Shown: positions 8,189-17,664, counted from the first letter of the stretch. The stretch: 56,498 bases of DNA from Nevskia soli DSM 19509 (GCF_000711955.1 NZ_JONR01000033.1:1-56498), one strand, 5' to 3'. Program-made: numbers and translations. The notes: generated by a model not told the origin, from the letters alone.

Positions 8189-9514
8189 TCAGTGGCTGGT
8201 GCCTAGGGTGACGCGCCATACCGTGTTGCCCACATCGTCCGCCACCAGCAAGGCGCCGGCGCGGTCCACCGTCACGCCCACCGGGCGGCCCAGCGCATCG
8301 CCATCCGCATCGAGGAAGCCGGTCAGCACATCCTCCGGCACGCCGGCCGGCTTGCCGTCGGCGAAGGGCACGAAGATCACCTTGTAGCCGCTGCGCGGAT
8401 TGCGGTTCCAGGAGCCGTGCTGGCCGACGAAGGCGCCGCCGGCATAGTGCTGCGGCAGCAGCGCGCCCTGGTAGAAGCACAGGCCCAGCGAGGCGGTGTG
8501 CGGTCCCAATGCGTAGTCCGGCACCAGGGCCTTGGCCACGAGGTCCGGGTTCTGCGGCTGGACGCGCTCGTCGACGTGCTGGCCGTAATAGCTGTAGGGC
8601 CAGCCGTAGAAACCGCCGTCGCGCACCGAGGTCATGTAGTCCGGTACGAGGTCGCTGCCGATCTCGTCGCGCTCGTTCACCGCCGTCCACAACGCGCCGC
8701 TCTGCGGCTGCCAGGCCAGGCCGTTGGGATTGCGCAAGCCGGAGGCGAAGACGCGGGAATGGCCGCTGGCCGGATCGACTTCGAGGATGGCGGCGCGGTT
8801 GTGCTCGTTGTCCATGCCGTTCTCGGCGACGTTGCTGTTCGAGCCCACGGTGACGTAGAGCTTCGAGCCGTCCGCGCTGGCCAGGATGTTCTTGGTCCAG
8901 TGGTGGTTGATGGTGCCCGCCGGCAGGTCGGTGACCTTCACCCCCGCCGCGGTGATCTGCGTGTCGCCGGCGTGGTAGGGGAAGCGCAGCACCGCATCGG
9001 TATCCGCGACGTAGAGCGTGTCGCCGACCAGGCTCATGCCGAAGGGCGAATTCAGGCCTTGCAGGAACACCGTCCGGGTTTCCGCCACGCCGTCACCGTC
9101 CGTATCGCGCAGCAGGGTGATGCGGTTGGCGCTGGGCACGCCGGCCCCGGCGCGCTTCATCACCAGCTTGCCGATCCAGCCCTTGATGCCGGCATCGTCG
9201 TCCGGCTTCGCCGGCGAATTGGTCTCCGCCACCAGCACGTCGCCGTTGGGCAGCACGTAGAGCCAGCGCGGATGGTCCAGTCCGCTGGCGTAGGCGGCCA
9301 CCGCCAGGCCGGGCGCGGCGACCGGCTTGGCGCCCGCGGGCCAGCCCCTGGCCGGCGCGATCTTCACGGTCGGCAGCAGGCTGTGCTGCGGCGGCGGCAA
9401 TACCGGGTGCGGGCCGCTCCCCGCCTCGACCGTCTGCGTCGCCTGGTCGGCACAGGCGGCGAAGCTGGAAGCGAACAGGCCGGCCAGCAATAGCTTGAAG
9501 AAACTGGAACGCAT
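8189..9514 (-). CDS. PQQ-type sugar (sorbosone) dehydrogenase-like lipoprotein
   Basis: 441 residues. Lipoprotein-type N-terminus (LLAGLFASSFAACAD). The body is a six-bladed propeller of the sorbosone/soluble glucose dehydrogenase group: WLYVLPNGDVLVAETNSP, RDTDGDGVAETRTVFLQGLNSPFGM, INHHWTKNILASADGSKLYVTVGSNSNV, GLRNPNGLAWQP and VGQHGSWNRNPRSGYKV. Members oxidise sugars or alcohols in the periplasm, often with PQQ; cofactor use here is inferred. No PQQ synthesis genes are in the window. It is divergent from the DUF1684 gene, with a 157-base shared upstream region. Confidence 0.85.
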   Translation of the reverse strand: MRSSFFKLLLAGLFASSFAACADQATQTVEAGSGPHPVLPPPQHSLLPTVKIAPARGWPAGAKPVAAPGLAVAAYASGLDHPRWLYVLPNGDVLVAETNSPAKPDDDAGIKGWIGKLVMKRAGAGVPSANRITLLRDTDGDGVAETRTVFLQGLNSPFGMSLVGDTLYVADTDAVLRFPYHAGDTQITAAGVKVTDLPAGTINHHWTKNILASADGSKLYVTVGSNSNVAENGMDNEHNRAAILEVDPASGHSRVFASGLRNPNGLAWQPQSGALWTAVNERDEIGSDLVPDYMTSVRDGGFYGWPYSYYGQHVDERVQPQNPDLVAKALVPDYALGPHTASLGLCFYQGALLPQHYAGGAFVGQHGSWNRNPRSGYKVIFVPFADGKPAGVPEDVLTGFLDADGDALGRPVGVTVDRAGALLVADDVGNTVWRVTLGTSH

Positions 9515-9671
9515 GGCATTTTCCTCGTCACATCGGGAGCATGGGCCGCGAAGCGTCAGCAGTCTGCCCGGTACCGCATCAACTGAACATTAGCTCATCG
9601 CCACAAATTCGTTTCGTTATGCCGCTTTCGCGCGCAAAATCGGCGCATCGAATATATCGGGATATACCCCC

Positions 9672-10628
9672 ATGAACTCCCAAGTGATGCTGCGCGCCGC
9701 CTTGCTGGCGCTGGCCGGCGCAGGTTGCACCCTGGCCGCGGCGGCGACCACACCAACCGCCGGCGACTGGAGCAAGGACCTGCAGGCCTGGCGCGATGCG
9801 CGCGCGCAGAAGCTCTCCGCGCCGGAAGGCTGGATGTCCCTCACCGGCCTGGAGCCGATCGCACAGGGCCGCAACCCCTTCGGCGGCGCCGACGACAACC
9901 CCATCCACCTCAAGGGCCAGGTGCCGGCTCACCTCGGCGTGCTCGAGCGTGACGGCAGCACGGTCAAGCTGTTGCCGCCGCCAGGCGGCTTCCCCGCCGA
10001 ACTCCAGGTGGACGGCAAGCCGGCGCAGGCGCAGACCCTGCACGCCGACGACGAGCCGCAGCCGACCCGGCTCACCGCCGGCACCCTGGTGTTCTTCGTC
10101 ATCCACCGCGGCGACCGCTACATCCTGCGGATAAAAGACTCGCAGGCACCGACGCGCACCGGCTTCCAGCACCTCAACTGGTACGCGCCGGATCCCGCCT
10201 TCCGCGTCAAGGCGAAGTGGACCCCGTACGTGCCGCAGAAGATCATCTCCATTCCCAGCATCATCGGCACCGAGGACAAGTCGCCGGTACCCGGCGTAGC
10301 CGAATTCACCATCGGCGGCCAGAGCTACAAGCTGGAGCCGATCATCGAGGAGCCGGGCGACACGGTGCTGTTCTACATCCTGCGCGACAGCACCAGCCCC
10401 AAGACCAGCTACGGCGCCGGCCGCTTCCTCTACAGCGAATTCCCCGACCACGGCCTCGACCAGCCCGGCGAGGTGTGGCTGGACTTCAACCGCCTGCAGA
10501 ACCCGCCCTGCGCCTACACCCCATACGCCACCTGCCCGCTGCCGCCGCGGCAGAACTGGCTCAAGGTGGCGCTGCCGGTGGGCGAGAAGAAGTATCACGA
10601 AGGGGTAGAGGGTGTGGCGGAGCGATGA
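9672..10628 (+). CDS. DUF1684 domain protein, exported
   Basis: 318 residues with a signal peptide (MLRAALLALAGAGCTLAAAA; the Cys at about 19 sits in a poor lipobox, so secretion by signal peptidase I is as likely). The remainder is a DUF1684 domain: GWMSLTGLEPIAQGRNPFG, LVFFVIHRGDRYILRIKDS, GRFLYSEFPDHG and the C-terminal signature LDFNRLQNPPCAYTPYATC. The family is common in many phyla and has no assigned biochemistry. It is divergent from the sorbosone-dehydrogenase-like gene. Confidence 0.88.
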   Translation: MNSQVMLRAALLALAGAGCTLAAAATTPTAGDWSKDLQAWRDARAQKLSAPEGWMSLTGLEPIAQGRNPFGGADDNPIHLKGQVPAHLGVLERDGSTVKLLPPPGGFPAELQVDGKPAQAQTLHADDEPQPTRLTAGTLVFFVIHRGDRYILRIKDSQAPTRTGFQHLNWYAPDPAFRVKAKWTPYVPQKIISIPSIIGTEDKSPVPGVAEFTIGGQSYKLEPIIEEPGDTVLFYILRDSTSPKTSYGAGRFLYSEFPDHGLDQPGEVWLDFNRLQNPPCAYTPYATCPLPPRQNWLKVALPVGEKKYHEGVEGVAER

Positions 10629-10713
10629 GCGCGGCGCGGATCGACGAATGCCATCGCTTTCGCCGCCGTGCCGTAAGCCTTAAAGTGCCCGCCCTTACTT
10701 GAGGCAGCCCTCC

Positions 10714-11259
10714 ATGGACCCTATCGAAAGCGCGGTACGCCAATGGCTGGACAGCGTGGTGATCGGCCTGAACCTGTGCCCGTTCGCCGGCAAGCCGGTG
10801 CGCGAGGGGCGCCTGCGCGTCCATGTCAGCACGGCGGCCGACGAGCTGGAGCTGCTGACCGAGTTGCAGATGGAGTTGCGCAAGCTGGACGAGACGCCGC
10901 CGGCCGAACTGGAAACCACGCTGATCGCGATTTCCAACCTGCTGGCGGATTTTGCCGACTACAACGACTTCCTCGACCAGGTGGACCAGTTGCTGGAGGA
11001 GTTCGAATGGAGCGGCGACTACCAGGTGGCGAGCTTCCACCCGCAGTACCAGTTCGCCGGCACCATGCCGGGCGACGCCGAGAACCTCACCAACCGCGCG
11101 CCGTATCCGCTGCTGCACCTGCTGCGTGAAGACAGCGTGGAAGCGGCGCTGGACAGCCATCCCGATCCGGACGGCATACCGGAGACCAACATCCGCAAGA
11201 TGCGGGAGCTGACGCCGGAGCAGCGCCGGCAACTGTTCGGCTACCTGCCGTCGGAATAA
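10714..11259 (+). CDS. DUF1415 domain protein
   Basis: 181 residues, start at ATG 10714 (a TTG 15 bases upstream is in frame but less likely). The sequence VRQWLDSVVIGLNLCPFAGKP at the start, NDFLDQVDQLLEE in the middle and FHPQYQFAGTMPGD followed by TNRAPYPLLHLLRE are the conserved blocks of DUF1415, found mainly in Beta- and Gammaproteobacteria. Function unknown. The conserved Cys and His residues in the LCPF and FHP blocks could form an active site or metal site; that is inference. It converges with the metallophosphoesterase gene, 9 bases apart. Confidence 0.9.
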   Translation: MDPIESAVRQWLDSVVIGLNLCPFAGKPVREGRLRVHVSTAADELELLTELQMELRKLDETPPAELETTLIAISNLLADFADYNDFLDQVDQLLEEFEWSGDYQVASFHPQYQFAGTMPGDAENLTNRAPYPLLHLLREDSVEAALDSHPDPDGIPETNIRKMRELTPEQRRQLFGYLPSE

Positions 11260-11268
11260 GGCACGCGT

Positions 11269-12351
11269 CTACAGTGCCGTTGCTCCGCGCGATCCCGGCG
11301 TGGTCTGCACCATGCGGCCGTTGTCCATCAGCAACACGGCTTCCGGCCAGCGCAGTGCACCCAGCCGGGTGAGGAAGCCGGTGGTGACGCCGCGCTCCCG
11401 CTCCAGGAAGCGCGCGCCAATGCAGTAGTCGACACAGAACGCGCGCGCCTGCGGACCGAACCAGTCGCCTTCCGCATAGCGCTCGAAGGGATTCATGATG
11501 TCCTTGTGCCGCGGCCGTTCCATGCCGTCCGGCACGCGCCAGTAGTGGCCGAACACCACCGCCACGCCGTCGGTGTATTCCTCCCACCAGCGCACCCGCT
11601 CGAGCAGGCGCCATTTGCCGGTGGAGAAGAACGGCTGCGCCGCAACGCGCTCCATGCCGGAGGTGGCGACGCGCACCGGGTTGCCGTTCTGGTACAGCTC
11701 GTCGCAGCGCGCGTAGTTCGGAGCGGGCGGCGGCTGCCGGTTGCGGTCGGTGGCCATCGCGGAAAAAGCCAGCTCTTCCGCTTCCGCCAGCGCGAGGAAA
11801 TCGGCGCCCGCCATGCGGTCGGCGTAGTGGTCCTCGCTGTCGCGATAGATGCGCAACGGCTCGTCCGCGCCTTCGCCGCGCAAGACCGTGATCGTCTCCG
11901 CATTCCAGCAGGCATGGACGATGCGCAGATCCTCACGCTCCAATGCCAGCGGCAGGCCGCCGATGAATTGCAGCAGCGCCGCGCGATCCTCCTGCGGCAG
12001 CCGCCGGCAACCGCTGAACTGGCCCAGCTTCAGGTCGTGGTCGTCTTCCTCGGCGAAGAACCAGCCGTTGCCCAGCTTCGGCGAAAGCCGCAGCAGGTTC
12101 AGCTCATGATTGCCGAGGATGCAGTCGCCGCGGCCGCTGTCGACGATGCGGCGTACCAGGGCGAACACGCCGGGGCTGTCCGGCCCGCGGTCGCAGAGGT
12201 CCCCCACGAACACCAGGCGCCGGCCTTCGGGGTGCCACCCTTCGGAGTCATAGCCCAGCCGCGCCAGCAGCTCATGCAGCGCCGCCAGCTCGCCGTGCAC
12301 GTCTCCGATGATGTCCAGCGGCCCTTCGGGCAGCGGGCGAATCAAGGCCAT
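11269..12351 (-). CDS. Calcineurin-like metallophosphoesterase
   Basis: 360 residues from ATG 12351, which has GAGAGGAAA upstream. The dinuclear-metal motifs are complete: IIGDVHGE (near residue 16), VFVGDLCDRGPDS, ILGNHELN, then IVHACW and VVFGHYW for the remaining histidines. The layout resembles PrpE/ApaH-like bis(5'-nucleosyl)-tetraphosphatases and Ser/Thr phosphatases, but at 360 residues it is longer, with an extra internal segment (about 190-260). Substrate not assigned. It is transcribed in the same direction as the tRNA gene located about 110 bases upstream of its start. Confidence 0.85.
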   Translation of the reverse strand: MALIRPLPEGPLDIIGDVHGELAALHELLARLGYDSEGWHPEGRRLVFVGDLCDRGPDSPGVFALVRRIVDSGRGDCILGNHELNLLRLSPKLGNGWFFAEEDDHDLKLGQFSGCRRLPQEDRAALLQFIGGLPLALEREDLRIVHACWNAETITVLRGEGADEPLRIYRDSEDHYADRMAGADFLALAEAEELAFSAMATDRNRQPPPAPNYARCDELYQNGNPVRVATSGMERVAAQPFFSTGKWRLLERVRWWEEYTDGVAVVFGHYWRVPDGMERPRHKDIMNPFERYAEGDWFGPQARAFCVDYCIGARFLERERGVTTGFLTRLGALRWPEAVLLMDNGRMVQTTPGSRGATAL

Positions 12352-12458
12352 GTTTTCCTCTCGGTGGCCGGAACCGCACAATGGCCTTTCGGTGAGAACG
12401 CCGGCGGTTGGCCGGGAAGCGGAGCCGCCTGCCGTCTTCCGGCGTCATCCGCGGAAAT

Positions 12459-12535
<77 letters not shown>

Positions 12536-12769
12536 GCGCGTCTGGAGGCGGAAGTATAAGAGAAGCCAGCGCTTCCCTGCGCCCGCAAAAACCGGCGGGG
12601 CAGGCTGGATATCGCTTCGACCACCCGCGCTCCGTGTATCGCGGATTCGCGGCTGACGATGCGAATCCGCCGAGCCGGCTACCGGGGCAAGTTTCGCGCC
12701 GCCCGGCCGCGAAAGGTACAATCGCGTCCCTACGCTGTATTTGCGCGCCCCTCGCGCCGCCTGAACCCC

Positions 12770-14359
12770 ATGAGCACGCCTGCAGAACAAGCGGCCCTGC
12801 GCCGCACTTTCGCCATCATCTCGCATCCGGACGCGGGCAAGACCACGCTGACCGAAAAGCTGCTGCTGTTCGGCGGCGCGATCCAGCTCGCCGGCACGGT
12901 GAAGGGCCGCAAGGCCAGCCGCCACGCCACCTCCGACTGGATGGCGCTGGAACAGCAGCGCGGCATCTCCATCACCACCTCGGTGATGCAGTTCCCGTAT
13001 CGCGGCAAGATCATCAACCTGCTCGATACGCCGGGCCACGAGGACTTCTCCGAAGACACCTACCGCACCCTGACGGCGGTGGACTCGGCGCTGATGGTGA
13101 TCGACGCCGCCAAGGGCGTGGAGCCGCGCACCATCAAGCTGATGGAGATCTGCCGCCTGCGCGACACGCCGATCATCACCTTCATCAACAAGCTGGACCG
13201 CGACGGCCACAGCCCGATGGAGCTGCTGGACGAGGTGGAGAAGGTGCTGGGCATCCAGTGCGCGCCGATCACCTGGCCGGTGGGCATGGGCCGCGACTTC
13301 AAGGGCGTCTACCACCTGATGGAAGACCGCTTCTACCTGTATTCCGGCGACAAGCATCGCATCAGCGAGATCGAAGTGGTGGACGGCCTGCGCGCACCGG
13401 GCATGGCCGAGCGTTTCGGCCAGTCCTACCAGACGCTGCTGGACGAGATCGACCTGCTGCAGATGGCCGGCACCGGCTTCGACATGGACCTGTACCGCGC
13501 CGCCAAGCTGACTCCTGTGTTCTTTGGCGCGGCGATCAACAACTTCGGCGTGCGCGAGCTGCTCAACGCCTTCGTCGAATGGGCGCCCTCGCCGCTGCCG
13601 CGCGAGGCCACGCCGCGCCGGGTGCTGCCGGAGGAGCCCAAGTTCAGCGGCTTCGTCTTCAAGATCCAGGCGAACATGGATCCCAAGCACCGCGACCGCG
13701 TGGCCTTCCTGCGCGTCTGCTCCGGCAGCTACCGCAAGGGCATGCAGCTATACAGCGTGCGCCTCGGCGCGCCGGTGCGCGTGGCCAATGCGCTGACCTT
13801 CATGGCGGCGGACCGCGAAGCCGTGGAAGAAGCCTTCCCCGGCGACATCGTCGGCCTGCACAACCACGGCACCATCGCCATCGGCGATTCCTTCACCGAG
13901 GGCGAGACCCTGCGCTTCACCGGCATCCCGAATTTCGCGCCGGAGCTGTTCCGCCGCGTGATCCTGAAGGATCCGCTGCGCGCCAAGCAGCTCAACAAGG
14001 GCCTGGACCAGCTGTGCGAGGAAGGCGCCACCCAGGTGTACCGGCCGCTGGTCAACAACGACATCATCCTCGGCGCGGTCGGCGTGCTGCAGTTCGACGT
14101 GGTGCAATACCGTCTGCGCGACGAGTACGGTGTGGAGGCGGTATTCGAGGGCGGCAACATCCATTCGGCCCGCTGGGTGACCTGCGACGATCCGAAAAAG
14201 CTGAAGGATTTCAAAGACAAGAACGACGCCCGCCTGGCGCTGGACCATTCCGGCCACCTGGTCTACCTGGCTTCCAGCTCGGTCAACCTGCAGATGGCGA
14301 TGGAGCGCGCCCCGGACGTGCGCTTCCTTGACACGCGGGAGCAAGGCGAGCACGAATAG
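12770..14359 (+). CDS. prfC: Peptide chain release factor 3 (RF3)
   Basis: 529 residues, the same length as the E. coli protein. Translational GTPase that recycles RF1/RF2 from the ribosome after termination. G motifs: SHPDAGKTT (18-26), the switch region with RGISITTSVMQF, DTPGHEDFSEDTYRTL and NKLDR; RF3-typical segments include GRKASRHATSDWM and the C-terminal RWVTCDDPKKL. The start at ATG 12770 gives the canonical MSTPAEQAALRRTFAIISH opening. It is divergent from the tRNA gene and followed after 127 bases by the glycine-zipper lipoprotein gene. Confidence 0.97.
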   Translation: MSTPAEQAALRRTFAIISHPDAGKTTLTEKLLLFGGAIQLAGTVKGRKASRHATSDWMALEQQRGISITTSVMQFPYRGKIINLLDTPGHEDFSEDTYRTLTAVDSALMVIDAAKGVEPRTIKLMEICRLRDTPIITFINKLDRDGHSPMELLDEVEKVLGIQCAPITWPVGMGRDFKGVYHLMEDRFYLYSGDKHRISEIEVVDGLRAPGMAERFGQSYQTLLDEIDLLQMAGTGFDMDLYRAAKLTPVFFGAAINNFGVRELLNAFVEWAPSPLPREATPRRVLPEEPKFSGFVFKIQANMDPKHRDRVAFLRVCSGSYRKGMQLYSVRLGAPVRVANALTFMAADREAVEEAFPGDIVGLHNHGTIAIGDSFTEGETLRFTGIPNFAPELFRRVILKDPLRAKQLNKGLDQLCEEGATQVYRPLVNNDIILGAVGVLQFDVVQYRLRDEYGVEAVFEGGNIHSARWVTCDDPKKLKDFKDKNDARLALDHSGHLVYLASSSVNLQMAMERAPDVRFLDTREQGEHE

Positions 14360-14486
14360 AGGGGTCTGGCCAGGCGAAGGAAACGCCTACTTTGACGCCA
14401 GCCTCAATGCAGGCGGCAGACAGCATCCGTTCAGTTTGCGGGTGCTAGATTGCCGCCACCTGCCACTTCTCAAAGGGAGAGTCACC

Positions 14487-15131
14487 GTGTTCAAGAAAAC
14501 CTTGGTAATGCTCAGCTTCGTCACCCTGGCCGCCTGCGGCCCCTCGCAGACGCCGCCCCCGCCCGCCGAACAGGCCGCCCCGCCTCCGGCTGCCGCGCCT
14601 GCCGCCGCGCCCGCTCCGGCCCCGGCCCCGGTTGCGGCCGCTCCGGCTCCGGCCCCCGCCGCGCCGTCCGCCAACGACCAGGAACTGGCCAAGATCAAGG
14701 CCGAGCAGCGCAAGCTGGCGCGCCAGCAGGCCGCGCTCGCCGCGCAGCAGCAGCAGGCGCAGCAGCAGGCCCAGGCGGCCCCCCCGCCGCCGCCCGCCTG
14801 CCAGGACTGCGGTGTGGTCTCCTCCATCACCCCGATCAAGAAGGCCGGTGAAGCCGGCTGGGTCGGCACCCTCGGCGGCGCCGCTGCGGGTGGCCTCGCG
14901 GGCAACCAGTTCGGCAAGGGCAAGGGCAACACCGCCATGACCGTGGTCGGCGTGCTCGGCGGCGCCCTGGCGGGCCGCGAAGTGCAGAAGGCCGCGACCT
15001 CCAGCACCGTGTACCAGGTGGCGGTGAACATGGAGACCGGCGGCCAGCGCGTGGTCACCATCAACAGCGCCGAGGGCCTGGCCCCCGGCACGCGCGTCCA
15101 CGTCGACGGCAACAACCTGCAGCCGTACTAA
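14487..15131 (+). CDS. Glycine-zipper 2TM lipoprotein with Pro/Ala- and Gln-rich linker
   Basis: 214 residues from a GTG at 14487 with AAAGGGAGAG upstream. Lipobox LVMLSFVTLAAC (Cys about 18). A Pro/Ala linker (about 20-65) is followed by a charged, Gln-rich predicted coiled coil (AKIKAEQRKLARQQAALAAQ) and a CQDCG motif. Then comes the glycine-zipper pair GWVGTLGGAAAGGLAGNQFG and GVLGGALAGREVQKAA of the SlyB/RickA type, ending in a small beta region (VVTINSAEGLAPGTRVHVDG). Probably outer-membrane or periplasmic; the role in envelope integrity is inferred from family members. A strong terminator follows 20 bases after the stop. Confidence 0.85.
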   Translation: MFKKTLVMLSFVTLAACGPSQTPPPPAEQAAPPPAAAPAAAPAPAPAPVAAAPAPAPAAPSANDQELAKIKAEQRKLARQQAALAAQQQQAQQQAQAAPPPPPACQDCGVVSSITPIKKAGEAGWVGTLGGAAAGGLAGNQFGKGKGNTAMTVVGVLGGALAGREVQKAATSSTVYQVAVNMETGGQRVVTINSAEGLAPGTRVHVDGNNLQPY

Positions 15132-15150
15132 GCCGGCAGGCTGAAAGCAA

Positions 15151-15177
15151 AAGCCCGGGCACTGCCCGGGCTTTTTT
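15151..15177 (+). terminator. Rho-independent terminator after the glycine-zipper gene
   Basis: Perfect 9-bp stem AGCCCGGGC/GCCCGGGCT with a 3-base loop and six T residues, preceded by A residues so it may also serve the leftward MATE gene weakly. Confidence 0.93.
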
Positions 15178-15205
15178 GTGGGCGGGGCCCAATCGCCGCG
15201 CCGGC

Positions 15206-16582
15206 TCAGAATTTGATCCGCGCCCAGGTCCGGCCACGCCATAGTGAGATCAGAATCAGATCCTGCGTCAGGCGGTAGGCCGTCATCAGCGCCCAGATCG
15301 GCCCCAGGCCAAGACCCAGCAACGGGCCGAGCAGGTAGGCCAGCGGCAGGAACAGGCCCCATTGCAGGCCCACCGACAGCAGCATCACCGCGCGGCTGGC
15401 GCCGACGCCGAGCAGGGCCTGCATCAGGATGAAGCCGAGGCCGTCGAGCAGCACGCCGGCGCCGATCAGGCGCAGCGGCAGCGCGCCGATCTCCACCAGG
15501 TGGGCAGTGGCGCTCGCATCGTGCTCGCTGCCGAAGAACACCCGCAGCACCGGCCCGGTGAGCAGCAGCATCGGCAGCGCCATCAGCGCGAACACCCACC
15601 AGCTGGCCTTGTACACATCCCAGGCCCAGCGGTAGGCGTCGCCAGGGTCGTGCCGTCCCAGGGCCTGGCCGCAGAAGGTGGCGGCGGCGAGGCCGAAGCC
15701 CATGCCGGGCAGCACCGCGGTGAGGGTGATGTTGACCAGTACATTGCTCACCGCCAGCTCGTCGGTGCCGATCTGGCCGATGATCCAGAACAGCACCACG
15801 AAGCCGCCCGAGAACAGCAATTGCTGCGCGCAGGTGGGCAGGCCCAGGCGCAGCAAATCACCGAGTTGCGCCCGCGTCGGCAGCCGGGCGAAGAAGCCGG
15901 CCGGCCGCGCCTGGCTCCAGGCCATGGCGCAGTAGGCCAGGCTGCCGCAGATGACGCTGATCACGCTGGCCAGGCCCGCGCCGCGCACGCCCAGTGCCGG
16001 CAGGCCGAGCTTGCCGAAGATCAGCAGCCAGTCGAGCAGGATGTTCAGCGTGCACATGCAGAACAGCGTGATCAAGTAGAAGCGCGTCTTCTTCACCGCG
16101 CTCCAGTAGCCGCGGAAGGAGAAGTTGATGCCCACCGCGGCCACGCCGACCAGGCGGCATTGCAGGTAGATGCTGCCCTGCCGCACCACCTCGGGATCGT
16201 GATTGAGCCTGGCGAAGATCCACGGCGCCGCGAGGAACAGCACGATGGACAGCGGCATGCCAATGAGCAGGGACAGGAAGATGCCGCCGTTCAGCGGCAC
16301 TGCCGTCTCGCCCAACCGCCCTTCGCCGTAGCGCCGCGCCGCCATCGCCTGCACCGCGGAGGACAGGCCGGTGATGGCGGAGAAGGACATGAAGTTGATG
16401 AAGCTGCCCAGGCCTACGCCCGCCAGCGCCGCCGGCCCGAGATGGCTGACCATGGCGGTGTCCACCAGGTTGAGCACGTTCTGCGAGGACATGGCGCCGA
16501 TGATCGGCAAGGCCAGCGCCCATACCTCGCGCGTGCGCCGGGCGGAGGTGGGCTTGAGGGAGATTGCGGCGTCGGCGGTCAT
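15206..16582 (-). CDS. MATE family efflux transporter
   Basis: 458 residues with about 12 hydrophobic segments. The N-terminal half starts with EVWALALPIIGAMSSQNVLNLVDTAMVSHLG and continues GLGSFINFMSFSAITGLSSAVQAMAARRYG, the typical MATE (NorM/DinF) arrangement; the second half repeats the pattern (LLRLGLPTCAQQLLFSGGFVV). MATE proteins expel cationic drugs or dyes in exchange for Na+ or H+ across the inner membrane; coupling ion is not predictable here. The ATG at 16582 is used. Downstream lies the terminator hairpin at 15151; upstream is an 83-base gap with a REP-like hairpin. Confidence 0.92.
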   Translation of the reverse strand: MTADAAISLKPTSARRTREVWALALPIIGAMSSQNVLNLVDTAMVSHLGPAALAGVGLGSFINFMSFSAITGLSSAVQAMAARRYGEGRLGETAVPLNGGIFLSLLIGMPLSIVLFLAAPWIFARLNHDPEVVRQGSIYLQCRLVGVAAVGINFSFRGYWSAVKKTRFYLITLFCMCTLNILLDWLLIFGKLGLPALGVRGAGLASVISVICGSLAYCAMAWSQARPAGFFARLPTRAQLGDLLRLGLPTCAQQLLFSGGFVVLFWIIGQIGTDELAVSNVLVNITLTAVLPGMGFGLAAATFCGQALGRHDPGDAYRWAWDVYKASWWVFALMALPMLLLTGPVLRVFFGSEHDASATAHLVEIGALPLRLIGAGVLLDGLGFILMQALLGVGASRAVMLLSVGLQWGLFLPLAYLLGPLLGLGLGPIWALMTAYRLTQDLILISLWRGRTWARIKF

Positions 16583-16629
16583 CGGCGTCGCTTATGGTTT
16601 GTGCGTAGTGCCACAGCGCAGTGTTGAAT

Positions 16630-16657
16630 CGTCATTCCGGTTTGCGCCGGCATGACG
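16630..16657. repeat. REP-like imperfect palindrome
   Basis: Arms CGTCATTCCGG and CCGGCATGACG around a 6-base loop, one mismatch. It shares the CCGG and GAATGACG elements with the hairpin at 18195-18214. Both look like members of a small intergenic repeat family. Confidence 0.6.
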
Positions 16658-16665
16658 TCTTTCTG

Positions 16666-17367
16666 TTACCGCTTTGTCTTGTCTTCCTCTTCCGCCACAT
16701 TGATCACCGCCGCCGCCATCTGGAACGGCCGCGCGCCCAACAGGGCGGCGAGCGCCGGCGGCAGATGACGCTTGTCGATCTGCAGTAACGACACCTGGGC
16801 GAACCCGGGCCGCGCGCCCATGGCGCTGCCGGCCCAGGACTGCGTCAGCGGCGCATCGTTCTTCGCATCGCTCAGCTTGGGCTCGATGCCCAGCGCCCGC
16901 AGGCGGGCGGTTTCCGGCAGCAGCGCGCCGGCGCCGTCGGCGAGATCGGCGGTGGAAGCGCGCAGCTCGATCCAGGAATTGAAGTCATGCCGCAGCAACG
17001 GCTCGGCCACCGCGCGCAGCAGGGGATTGTCGAGACGGCGCTTGAGCCACTGGCCGACGCGTTGCACCGGCAGCATCTCGCGCGAATGGCCGGGCCCGGA
17101 CTCAGCCACCGGCGGCGCCTCGCCATCCGCGCCCAAGGCCGGCGCCAGCGCGCTGGCGAAATTGGCCTGCCAGTGCGCGCGTAGATGCAGGCGCTCGCCA
17201 TCGCCTTGCGGTTCGCTGTGCATTTCCACGTTGATCCGCCACAGCGGCTTGCCCGGACGCAGCCCGGGGATTTCCGCGGACAGCGTGTAACGCTCGCCGC
17301 CGGCCGTGCCGGCGACATCGCCCTTGCTGCCGGCGGCGCGCAAACGACTTAGGATGGGCAACTTCAT
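16666..17367 (-). CDS. Conserved hypothetical protein
   Basis: 233 residues from ATG 17367. No recognised domain and no signal peptide or membrane segment. The opening is MKLPILSRLRAAG; the first third has a beta-rich look (RYTLSAEIPGLRPGKPLWRINVEMH) and the middle is mixed (VQRVGQWLKRRLDNPLLRAVAEPLL). Its start is only 21 bases from the divergent acylphosphatase start, so the two promoters must overlap. Function unknown; coding status is supported by codon bias and length. Confidence 0.7.
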   Translation of the reverse strand: MKLPILSRLRAAGSKGDVAGTAGGERYTLSAEIPGLRPGKPLWRINVEMHSEPQGDGERLHLRAHWQANFASALAPALGADGEAPPVAESGPGHSREMLPVQRVGQWLKRRLDNPLLRAVAEPLLRHDFNSWIELRASTADLADGAGALLPETARLRALGIEPKLSDAKNDAPLTQSWAGSAMGARPGFAQVSLLQIDKRHLPPALAALLGARPFQMAAAVINVAEEEDKTKR

Positions 17368-17388
17368 GACCGGGACCCACGGCAAATC

Positions 17389-17664
17389 ATGACCCCATCA
17401 TACCGCTTCGTCGTCACCGGACGCGTCCAGGGCGTCGGTTTCCGCGCCTCCGCCCAGGGCAAAGCCCTGTTCCTCGGCCTGCGCGGCTGGATCCGCAACC
17501 GCGACGACGGCGCCGTGGAAGGCCTGGTCGGCGGCGACAATGAGACCGACCTGCAGGCTTTTCGCGATTTCCTGTCGAAGGGTTCGCCCGCCGCACAGGT
17601 GGAGCAGTTCGAATGGAGCGAAACCAGCGAACCGGCGGAAGATGGGTTTCTGGTCAAGCGCTAG
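17389..17664 (+). CDS. acyP: Acylphosphatase
   Basis: 91 residues, the usual size. It hydrolyses carboxyl-phosphate bonds such as acetyl or carbamoyl phosphate in the cytoplasm. The signature GRVQGVGFRASAQ holds the phosphate-binding Arg19, and LRGWIRNRDDGAVEG contains the catalytic Asn37. A short ferredoxin-like fold fills the entire protein. Weak ribosome binding site. Downstream is a long repeat-filled intergenic region. Confidence 0.93.
   Translation: MTPSYRFVVTGRVQGVGFRASAQGKALFLGLRGWIRNRDDGAVEGLVGGDNETDLQAFRDFLSKGSPAAQVEQFEWSETSEPAEDGFLVKR

Noticed and set aside
15362..16627. Plus-strand open frame of about 420 codons opposite the MATE gene
   Set aside because: Antisense shadow with His/Gln/Arg-rich composition and no ribosome binding site.
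16666..17367. Assignment of the hypothetical protein as an acylphosphatase-operon partner
   Set aside because: The genes are divergent, and no functional motif links them.
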